NCBI RefSeq assembly: GCF_900176645.1
Contig: NZ_FXAN01000037.1
Location: forward strand, 38,664-102,663
Source of the DNA: Burkholderia singularis
GTDB lineage: Bacteria > Pseudomonadota > Gammaproteobacteria > Burkholderiales > Burkholderiaceae
DNA length: 64,000 nt
Direction of reading: 5' to 3'
Made by a program: the position numbers and the translations under genes. The notes below the pieces were generated by a model. The model was given only the letters and a program-made list of their open reading frames with translations, did no database searches and had not been told where the DNA came from. Shown here one piece after another: positions 9,999 through 16,964 of the stretch (its first letter is position 1; each line of letters opens with the position of its first letter).

Positions 9999-11395
9999 CG
10001 TGGAGTTCCTGGGCTGGCGTGGCCGGACAGCGGCACGCGCGCGGTAACGACAGTGTGTCCGACTTGCGAGCTGATTGCGAGCGTGCCGCCGAGCGCATCG
10101 AGCCGCTCGCGCATGTTGCGCAAGCCGACGCCGCCGCGCGCATCGGCTTGCGCGCGCCCGGCGTCGAAGCCCACGCCGTTGTCGGCGATCGACAGCGCGA
10201 GCGCATGCGGCGAAATGTCGAGTGTGACGGCCGCGCGCTTCGCATGCGCGTGGCGCATGACGTTGGTCAGCGCTTCCTGCGCGATCCGGAACAGCGCGGT
10301 ATTGATCTGCGCGGGCAGAGGCGGCGCGTCGATGCGCCCGGTCTGCGCGAAGCTCAACTCGACGAGCGTTTGCGTGCCGAATTCGCGAACGAGCTGATCG
10401 AGCGCGGCCGCGAGACCCAAATCGTCCAGCATCGTCGGGCGCAGCGCATGAGAGATGCGCCGTACCTCGCGCAGCGTGTCGCCGAGCCGCGCGATGCCTT
10501 TCGACAGCGCCGCTTGCGCCGCGCCATCGCCGGTCGGCAGATGCGCGACGCGCTCCAGTGCTGATTCGAACATCAGCTTTGCCGACACCATCATTTGACT
10601 GATCCCGTCGTGCAATTCGCGCGCCAAGCGCGCGCGCTCGTGCTCCTGCGATTCGACGACCTGTTGGGCGAGGCGCTTCAATTTCGCGTCCGCGCTGCGC
10701 GATTCGCTGACGTTCAGCACGAGCGCGCACAGCGCGATCACGGCGGCGCCCGATAACGCGATGACAGTGATCCACGTCATCGTGCGCTCGATATTGGCCG
10801 ACGCGCGCGCATCGGTGCGCGCGAGCGCGGTATCGATATCGTCGAGATAAATGCCGGTGCCGACCATCCAGCCCCAGCGCGGCAACGCAATGACGTAGCC
10901 GAGCTTCGGCTCGAGCCTGCCCGTTGACGGACGCTGCCACATATAGCGGACGTAGCCGCCGCCGCGCAATGCCACCGCGGCAAGTTGCTGGATCGTCGGC
11001 GAGCCCTGCGGATCGCGCAGCGTCCAGTAGTTGTGGCCGACGCGCTTGGGCTCGCGCGGGTGCATCAGCGAATTGCCGTGCAGATCGTAGACAAAGAAGT
11101 ATCCGTCGGGGCCGAACTCCATTTTTTGCAGCATCGCCAGCGCTTGCTGGCGGTGCTGCGCGTCATCGCGTGCGTTGTCGGCGCCTGCATCGTAGAGCGG
11201 CGCGATCGCGCTGGTCGCGAGTCCGACGTAATGCTTGAGTTCCAGTTCCTTGCTCGACAAATACGCCGTTTCGATCGTCGCGTGCTGCGTGCGCGCGAGC
11301 ACGGTTGCCTGCTGGCGCACGCCGAGGCCGATCGCTGCGATCGTGACGAAAAACGGCACGATCGCGAGCAGGAAAATCTTGAATTTCAGTCTCAT
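9995..11395 (-). CDS. Membrane sensor histidine kinase with Cache domain (NarL/HisKA_3 family)
   Basis: 466 residues. TM1 (about 7-27), a periplasmic single Cache (sCache) domain (about 35-195; FGPDGYFFVYDLHG, MVGTGIYLDDID), TM2 (about 208-228), a coiled segment, HisKA_3 with the phospho-accepting His in RLARELHDGISQ, and an HATPase domain (EALTNVMRHAHA, DNGVGFD, GGVGLRNMRER). Cache sensors of this type commonly bind small organic acids or amino acids. It is translationally coupled to its response regulator. Transcription starts toward the AT-rich region shared with the tonB operon on the opposite strand, so a regulatory link is possible but unproven. Confidence 0.95.
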   Translation of the reverse strand: MRLKFKIFLLAIVPFFVTIAAIGLGVRQQATVLARTQHATIETAYLSSKELELKHYVGLATSAIAPLYDAGADNARDDAQHRQQALAMLQKMEFGPDGYFFVYDLHGNSLMHPREPKRVGHNYWTLRDPQGSPTIQQLAAVALRGGGYVRYMWQRPSTGRLEPKLGYVIALPRWGWMVGTGIYLDDIDTALARTDARASANIERTMTWITVIALSGAAVIALCALVLNVSESRSADAKLKRLAQQVVESQEHERARLARELHDGISQMMVSAKLMFESALERVAHLPTGDGAAQAALSKGIARLGDTLREVRRISHALRPTMLDDLGLAAALDQLVREFGTQTLVELSFAQTGRIDAPPLPAQINTALFRIAQEALTNVMRHAHAKRAAVTLDISPHALALSIADNGVGFDAGRAQADARGGVGLRNMRERLDALGGTLAISSQVGHTVVTARVPLSGHASPGTPR

Positions 11396-12092
11396 CGCCG
11401 TTGGACGCCGCTCGTTTTCGCCGAGCGCATTCTAGCGGAAGAGCGGACCATACGATGGCGCAAGCGAGCGGAGGCGGCTCTGCGAAGTCGCGCCATAAAT
11501 TTTGGTATCCGAATCAATCGCCGATGGCGGGCCGCGGCGAAAGAGCGCGGACGGACGGCGATTTTTGAAGCGAGGCAATATCTCAGAAGGGAATTTGAAA
11601 ATAACGATGCACCTGATTTGTGAATGCGATGCACAAAAATAATCTAATTAAATCCCCAAATTGGATTTCATACAAAATGTTTACTGTGGTTATGTTTTTA
11701 ATTCAAAATGCTTACTAGTCGGCTGTTTTGAATAATCGCTCCAAATTTTGTGTGAGTGGATCAAATAAAGTTTGACGTGGAAATTTTTTCCTTGCTATCT
11801 TCTCCTCCCATGCGGCATGTTTAAGACAGGCAGTCTGAAGAAAGTAAAGAATACGTATTTTGTCGGATGAATGAGACTGGAATCTCAGATCGACAAAAAA
11901 CTGTCGAATAGTGTTGCTGCAGCGGCTATTCGGCCAGTCGGCCGGCGAGAAATAAATCAAATGCGTTGTATCGATCGTTTCTGCGTACCGTATCGCTGCT
12001 ATTAGTTTGGATTCCGAAATGGATTGAAGCCGGTGGTCTGGTGCGATCGTGTCCGGGCCCTGGGCCTGCTGAATGAAGTAGGGGGTGAGAGA
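11396..12092. other. AT-rich regulatory/intergenic stretch ahead of the tonB operon
   Basis: About 700 bases between the divergent kinase and tonB genes. Base composition drops sharply to AT-rich from about 11,590 to 12,010, unlike anything else in the window. A minus-strand open frame (11715-11960) has no recognisable similarity and no clear ribosome site. The stretch contains a spaced direct repeat (11673-11716). It probably holds the tonB promoter and operator sites and may be acquired or decayed sequence. Confidence 0.6.
11673..11716. repeat. Spaced 13-base direct repeat, candidate operator
   Basis: CAAAATGTTTACT (11673-11685) and CAAAATGCTTACT (11704-11716) match at 12 of 13 positions. 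Their starts are 31 bases apart, close to three helical turns, so both would face the same side of the DNA. This suits a dimeric regulator. It lies between the kinase and tonB operons; which gene it controls is unknown. Confidence 0.45.
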
Positions 12093-12803
12093 GTGGGTAT
12101 CAAAGTCGACGAAGGCCTGGCTGTTTCAAACGACGGACTTGCAAGGCTGGGTCGTCCGCGCGAGTTCGGTAAGAAACAGCAAAACCCGGCTCGGCGCTTC
12201 GGCGGTATCGCGATTGTGCTGGTGCTGCACATCCTGCTTGTCTATGCGTTGCTCAATGGCCTCGCCACAAAGGTCGTGCAAGTCATTCAGCATCCGATCG
12301 AAACCCGGATCATCGAACCGGTAAAGCCGCCGCCTCCGCCGCCGATGCCGGTGGTCAAGCTGCCGCCGCCCAAATTCGCGCCGCCGCCTCCGCCGTTCGT
12401 GCCGCCGCCGGAAGTGCCGGTGCAGGCGCCGCCGCAACCGACCATTACTCATCAGACTGCGCCCGTGCAATCGGCGCCCGCTGTCGTGCCGCCCGTCGTC
12501 GCGCCGCCCGCGCCCGCGCCGGCCAAGCCCGTGAGCCATGACGTCGGCGTAGTTTGCCCGAATTCCGACCAGCTTCGCGCATCGGTGCAGTACCCGAAGG
12601 AAGCGCAGGAAAACAACATCACGGGGGACGTGACGATCGAGTTCGTGGTCGACGCCGAGGGGCATGTGACGAATGTGCATGTCGCGCAATCGGCCGATCC
12701 GGTGCTGGATCGCGCGGCGCTCAACGTGGTGAGGCAGTTCAAGTGCGTCGCACAAGGGCAGTCGGTGCGCGTGCAGGTTCCGTTCTCGTTCAATCTGAAT
12801 TGA
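12093..12803 (+). CDS. tonB: TonB energy-transducing protein
   Basis: 236 residues from GTG 12093, which has AGGGGG seven bases upstream; an in-frame TTG at 12024 is the alternative. One transmembrane helix (about residues 38-60), a Pro-rich periplasmic spacer (PPPPPP, PPPKFAPPPPPFVPPP) and a C-terminal TonB domain (YPKEAQENNITGDVTIEFVV, DRAALNVVRQFKC). Two Cys (VCPNSDQ and KCVAQ) could form a disulfide within that domain, as in Xanthomonas-type TonB proteins. It passes proton-motive force from ExbB/ExbD to outer-membrane receptors. First gene of a tonB-exbB-exbD-exbD-TPR cluster, close to two receptor genes, which are its likely clients. Confidence 0.92.
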   Translation: MGIKVDEGLAVSNDGLARLGRPREFGKKQQNPARRFGGIAIVLVLHILLVYALLNGLATKVVQVIQHPIETRIIEPVKPPPPPPMPVVKLPPPKFAPPPPPFVPPPEVPVQAPPQPTITHQTAPVQSAPAVVPPVVAPPAPAPAKPVSHDVGVVCPNSDQLRASVQYPKEAQENNITGDVTIEFVVDAEGHVTNVHVAQSADPVLDRAALNVVRQFKCVAQGQSVRVQVPFSFNLN

Positions 12804-12879
12804 ACGGGCTACGCGCAGGACAGGATCGGGTCGAAACCGAACGTTGTTTGTCAGTTAAACGAGAGAGATTGGAGTGGGT

Positions 12880-13785
12880 ATGACCAAGCGTTCACTGGCC
12901 GCCCTGGCGGCAAGCATGATGATCTCCGCGGCTGCGGTTGGCGCGTTTGCCGCGCCGCAACTCGCCTTCGCACAGGCCAGCGATGCGGCGGTCGCGGTTT
13001 CCGCGGCAACGGCCGCGCCGTCGGCGCCCGCGAGCGCTTCGGCCGAGCAGCCGGCGCCGCCGCCCGCGCCGGCTGCAACGGAATCAGTCGAAAATCCGTA
13101 TGGTCTCGGCGCGTTGTGGAAAAACGGCGATTTCGTCGCGCGCTTCGTGCTGCTGCTGCTCGTCGTGATGTCGATGGGAAGCTGGTACATCATGATCACC
13201 AAGTTTCTCGAGCAGCTTCGCGCCAATCGCCGCGCGAAGCACGCGGATGAGGAGCTTTGGAGCGCGCCGTCGCTCAGCGAGGGCGCGAAGAAGCTCGATG
13301 AGGCGTCGCCGTTCCGTTTCATCGCCGAAACCGCGATCGAGGCCGGCGAGCATCACGACGAGGCGCTGCTCGAAGCGGTGGATCGCAACACATGGATCGA
13401 CGTGTCGGTCGAGCGCGCGATCAACAACGTATCGAACCGCCTGCAAGACGGTCTCGCATTCCTTGGCACCGTGGGCTCGACCGCGCCGTTCGTCGGCCTG
13501 TTCGGCACGGTGTGGGGGATTTATCACGCGCTGACCGCGATCGGCATCGCGGGCCAGGCGTCGATCGACAAGGTCGCGGGTCCGGTTGGCGAGGCGCTGA
13601 TCATGACGGCGATCGGTCTGGCGGTGGCGGTGCCGGCGGTGCTCGGCTACAACTTCCTCGTGCGCCGCAACAAGGCGGTGATGGAGCGCGTGCGCAACTT
13701 CGGCGCGCAACTGCATACGGTGCTGCTCGCCGGCGGCAAGCGCTCGTCGCGCGCGAATGCGTCTGCCGCGTCGCTCGTCCAGTAA
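12880..13785 (+). CDS. exbB: ExbB proton-channel subunit (extended form)
   Basis: About 301 residues. The N terminus has a signal-peptide-like segment (about 1-33, ending LAFAQ) and an Ala/Pro-rich linker, then three transmembrane helices of the MotA/TolQ/ExbB family (about 84-105, 185-210 and 228-250; FLGTVGSTAPFVGLFGTVWG is diagnostic). The extended N terminus is typical of the ExbB found with duplicated ExbD in xanthomonads. The start ATG 12880 has GGAG just upstream; GTG at 12874 is an alternative. With the two ExbD proteins it forms the inner-membrane motor that drives TonB. Confidence 0.93.
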   Translation: MTKRSLAALAASMMISAAAVGAFAAPQLAFAQASDAAVAVSAATAAPSAPASASAEQPAPPPAPAATESVENPYGLGALWKNGDFVARFVLLLLVVMSMGSWYIMITKFLEQLRANRRAKHADEELWSAPSLSEGAKKLDEASPFRFIAETAIEAGEHHDEALLEAVDRNTWIDVSVERAINNVSNRLQDGLAFLGTVGSTAPFVGLFGTVWGIYHALTAIGIAGQASIDKVAGPVGEALIMTAIGLAVAVPAVLGYNFLVRRNKAVMERVRNFGAQLHTVLLAGGKRSSRANASAASLVQ

Positions 13786-13797
13786 GCGGGGTGCATC

Positions 13798-14220
13798 ATG
13801 GCCATGAGCGTCGGGCAGGAAGACAACGACGAGGTGATCTCCACCATCAACACGACGCCGCTCGTCGATGTGATGCTGGTGCTGCTGATCATCTTCCTGA
13901 TCACGATTCCGGTTGTCACGCACACGATCCAGGTGCAATTGCCGAAGGAGACGGTGCAACCGTTGCAGACCACGCCGAAGAGTATCGAGATCGCGGTTAA
14001 CCGCGATGGCGATTTCTTCTGGAACGCGACGCTGATCGATGCGCCGACGTTGCTCGCGAAGCTCAAGGCGGTATCGCAGATGACCCCGCAGCCCGATGTG
14101 CACGTGCGCGGCGATCAGAACACGCGCTACGAGTTTATCGGCCGTGTGATCACCGCGTGCGAGCGTGCGGGCATCGTGAAGGTTTCGTTCATTACGGAGC
14201 CGCCCGCGCACGGCGGTTAA
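13798..14220 (+). CDS. exbD: ExbD proton-channel subunit, copy 1
   Basis: 140 residues: a short cytoplasmic tail, one transmembrane helix (about 20-42) containing the essential Asp in INTTPLVDVMLVLLIIFLIT, and a periplasmic ExbD/TolR domain. It lies 12 bases after exbB and 10 before the second exbD. It forms the proton-conducting core with ExbB. Confidence 0.94.
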   Translation: MAMSVGQEDNDEVISTINTTPLVDVMLVLLIIFLITIPVVTHTIQVQLPKETVQPLQTTPKSIEIAVNRDGDFFWNATLIDAPTLLAKLKAVSQMTPQPDVHVRGDQNTRYEFIGRVITACERAGIVKVSFITEPPAHGG

Positions 14221-14230
14221 GGAGACGACG

Positions 14231-14662
14231 ATGGGAATGAACGTATCTTCCGGCGGCGGTGGCGGCGAACCGGACGTGATGGTCGACATCAACACGACGC
14301 CGCTTATCGACGTGATGCTGGTGCTGCTGATCATGCTGATCATCACGATTCCGATCCAGATGCACTCGGTGAAGATGAACCTGCCGGTGGGCAATCCGCC
14401 GCCGCCGGCGAAGCAGCCCGAGATCGTGCAGATCGACATCGATTTCGACGGCACGACGACGTGGAACGGTACGCTCGTGCCGAACCGCGCGGCACTCGAG
14501 GCGAAGCTTGCGCAAGTCGCGGCTCAGCCCGATCAGGCGGAGATCCATTTGAGGCCGAACAAGCTCGTGCCATACAAGGATGTTGCCGCGGTGCTTGCGT
14601 CCGCACAGCGGATCGGCGCGACCAAGATCGGCCTCATCGGCAACGAGCAGTACATGCAATAA
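14231..14662 (+). CDS. exbD2: ExbD proton-channel subunit, copy 2
   Basis: 143 residues with the same layout as copy 1: a Gly-rich N terminus, a membrane helix with the Asp in DINTTPLIDVMLVLLIMLII and a periplasmic domain with a different surface (NLPVGNPPPPAKQPEIV). Tandem exbD genes after tonB-exbB match the Xanthomonas campestris tonB-exbB-exbD1-exbD2 arrangement, in which the second ExbD has a specialised role beyond ferric iron uptake. ATG 14231 with AAGGAGACG upstream. Confidence 0.93.
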   Translation: MGMNVSSGGGGGEPDVMVDINTTPLIDVMLVLLIMLIITIPIQMHSVKMNLPVGNPPPPAKQPEIVQIDIDFDGTTTWNGTLVPNRAALEAKLAQVAAQPDQAEIHLRPNKLVPYKDVAAVLASAQRIGATKIGLIGNEQYMQ

Positions 14663-14678
14663 CGAAGCGAGCGATCCC

Positions 14679-15878
14679 ATGATTCAGCATTGGTGGAAGC
14701 GCGCCGCGTTCGCGGCAGCGCTCGTGGGCGGGTGCACGCTTGCGGCGCCGTTTGGCGCCGCGTCGGCGGCGGAGTCGCTGCGTCCGGACGTTGCGCGCCC
14801 GCTTGGCGCCGCGCAGGATTTGTATCGCGCACACAAGTACAGTGAGGCGCTCGGCAAGATCGCGCAGGCCGCGGCGGTGCCCAACAAGACGGCCTACGAG
14901 GCATACATGGTCGAGGCCACGCGCGGCGCGGTGGCGATGGCGGCGGGCAACACGGGCGAGGCGATCCAGGCATATGAAGCGATGCTCGGCTCCGGACGGC
15001 TGTCGAGGGACGACGAGCAGCGCACGAGCGCGACGCTTGCCGGCATCTACTTTCAACAGCGTAATTATCCGCAGGCGATCAAGATCGCGCAGCGCTATCT
15101 GAAAGCGGGCGGCGGGGATCCGGAGATGCGCTCGCTGCTCGTGCAGTCGTATTACCAGTTGAACGACTGCCAGGCCGTGGTCAATCAGCTGAAACCGGGC
15201 ATCGATGCGCAGGTGCGCGCCGGACGCGCGCCCGACGAAGCGCAACTGCAGTTGCTCGGCACGTGCGCGCAGAAGCTGAAGGACGGCGCGACTTACCGCG
15301 ATTCTCTTGTCAAGCTCGTCGCCTATCACCCGAATCCGGCTTACTGGGACCAGTTGGTCACGTCGATTCGCAGCAAGCCCGGTTATTTGTCGTCGCTCGA
15401 TCTCGACATCTATCGGCTCAGGCGCGCAACGGGCACGCTCACGGGCGTCGACGCCTACATGGAAATGACGCAGCTCGCGCTCGTTGCCGGCACGGCCGCC
15501 GAGGCGAAGCAGGTGATCGATCAAGGCTTCTCGTCGGGCGTACTCGGCAAGGATGCGGGCGCCGAGCGCGAAAAGCGGCTGCAGGCGCTTGCCGCGAAGC
15601 GCGCTCAGACGCCGGCCGACAATCCGAATCCCGTTGCGCCGATCGATGCGGGCATGAATCTCGTTTTTGCCGGGCAGGCGAAGCAGGGGCTCGCGGCGAT
15701 GGAGGCGGTGATCGCGAAGGGCGGCCTCGAGCATCCCGACGAAGCGCGCCTGAGGCTTGGCGAGGCCTATTACTTCGCGGGCGACAAGGCGCGGGCCGTG
15801 CAGATTTTTCGCAGCGTGCAGGGTAGCGACGGATCGGCCGATATCGCGCGCTTATGGGCGGCCGTCGCGGCGAAATAG
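14679..15878 (+). CDS. Exported tetratricopeptide-repeat protein of the tonB operon
   Basis: 399 residues: a signal peptide (about 1-28, ending SAAE) and helical TPR-like repeats over most of the length (GAAQDLYRAHKYSEALGKIA, GEAIQAYEAMLGSGRLSRDD, QRNYPQAIKIAQRYLKAG, LRLGEAYYFAGDKARAVQIF). It begins 16 bases after exbD2, so it belongs to the operon. It is probably periplasmic, scaffolding the TonB/ExbB/ExbD complex or contacting receptors. The precise role is unknown. Confidence 0.85.
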   Translation: MIQHWWKRAAFAAALVGGCTLAAPFGAASAAESLRPDVARPLGAAQDLYRAHKYSEALGKIAQAAAVPNKTAYEAYMVEATRGAVAMAAGNTGEAIQAYEAMLGSGRLSRDDEQRTSATLAGIYFQQRNYPQAIKIAQRYLKAGGGDPEMRSLLVQSYYQLNDCQAVVNQLKPGIDAQVRAGRAPDEAQLQLLGTCAQKLKDGATYRDSLVKLVAYHPNPAYWDQLVTSIRSKPGYLSSLDLDIYRLRRATGTLTGVDAYMEMTQLALVAGTAAEAKQVIDQGFSSGVLGKDAGAEREKRLQALAAKRAQTPADNPNPVAPIDAGMNLVFAGQAKQGLAAMEAVIAKGGLEHPDEARLRLGEAYYFAGDKARAVQIFRSVQGSDGSADIARLWAAVAAK

Positions 15879-16128
15879 CCGCGCACGGCGCGCCGGGCGC
15901 GGCGCCTATCGACGCAATATCAGAGAGGTGTGGCTTTGCTGAGCAGTGAAACGAGCGGTCTCGTTTCGCGTCGCGTATGCCTGTCGCGTGCGCGCGACGC
16001 GCGCGCGCATACGCCATCGGCACGGTCCGTGCGCGCGCAAGCGTGGTGTGGCGGCCCGGTGGTTGTGCGCGCATCGAGCCCGAGATTTTTCCGACAACTG
16101 GATCTTGACCGCGGGATTCTGTCTTGCC

Positions 16129-16704
16129 ATGGTTTCGCCACTCGACGAATCGACAGTCGTTGCCACTTCGATCGGCAACAAGATACGAGCGCTGCGCCAG
16201 CGGCTCAAGCTCACGCTCGACGAGGCGTCGGCGGCAGCGGGCATTTCGAAGCCATTTTTGTCGCAGGTCGAGCGCGGGCGCGCAACGCCTTCGATCACGT
16301 CGCTCGTCGGAATCGCGAGGGCGCTCGGCGTGACGATGCAGTATTTCGTCGATACGCCGACCGAGGCGAAATCGATTTGCCGTAGCGAGACGTTGCAGTA
16401 CTTCAGCCTGGCGAATTCGGCGAATGCGTTTGCCCGGCTGACGAACGTGGTGGACGGGCGGCAGCTCGACGCGATCCTCGTCAGACTGCCGGCGGCGCAG
16501 ACGTTCTCCGAGATGACGACGCATGCGGGCGAGGAGTTCCTGTACGTGCTGGCCGGCGACGTCGAACTGAAGCTCGCGGACAAGGCGTTCATGCTGAAGA
16601 CGGGCGATGCCGCGCATTACGAATCGACCACCCCGCACGCGTGGCGCAACGGCGGCGCGAGTGAGGCGGTGGTGGTCTGGGTAGGCACGCCGAGGCTTTT
16701 CTAG
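16129..16704 (+). CDS. XRE-family regulator with C-terminal cupin domain
   Basis: 191 residues. An N-terminal Xre helix-turn-helix (about 17-70: IRALRQRLKLTLDEASAAAG, SKPFLSQVERGRATPSITSL) and a C-terminal cupin barrel (about 115-188: HAGEEFLYVLAGDVELKLAD, GDAAHYESTTPHAW) that likely senses a small ligand. This HTH-cupin arrangement is common in repressors of amino-acid, amine or peptide metabolism. It lies between the tonB operon and two receptor genes on the same strand, and is a good candidate regulator of the receptors. ATG 16129 gives the normal family length; upstream codons look non-coding. Confidence 0.9.
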   Translation: MVSPLDESTVVATSIGNKIRALRQRLKLTLDEASAAAGISKPFLSQVERGRATPSITSLVGIARALGVTMQYFVDTPTEAKSICRSETLQYFSLANSANAFARLTNVVDGRQLDAILVRLPAAQTFSEMTTHAGEEFLYVLAGDVELKLADKAFMLKTGDAAHYESTTPHAWRNGGASEAVVVWVGTPRLF

Positions 16705-16964
16705 GCGGCGGAATATATGAAAAGCAGTGTTGACCGAATATAAATTTAAGGATTCCTTATAAAAGCGTTACAGGCCGGTGTTTTGCATGGCATTTGAAAG
16801 CAGGCCGGGTCGTCGGATGGCGCGGATCCGATGAACCGAACGCTCGCGGGTGACGAAAGCCCGCGCAACAGAAAAGGCGTGCGCGGGCGCCAACGGGTTT
16901 GGGGGTGCGGGAATCCTGCGGATTGCCGCGTGTACGGGGCCTTACTGACGAGAGTAAGAGGAAA

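Noticed and set aside
11715..11960. Minus-strand 81-codon frame in the AT-rich island as a gene
   Set aside because: No ribosome site, no recognisable similarity, and AT-rich DNA of odd composition; cannot be supported as a gene.
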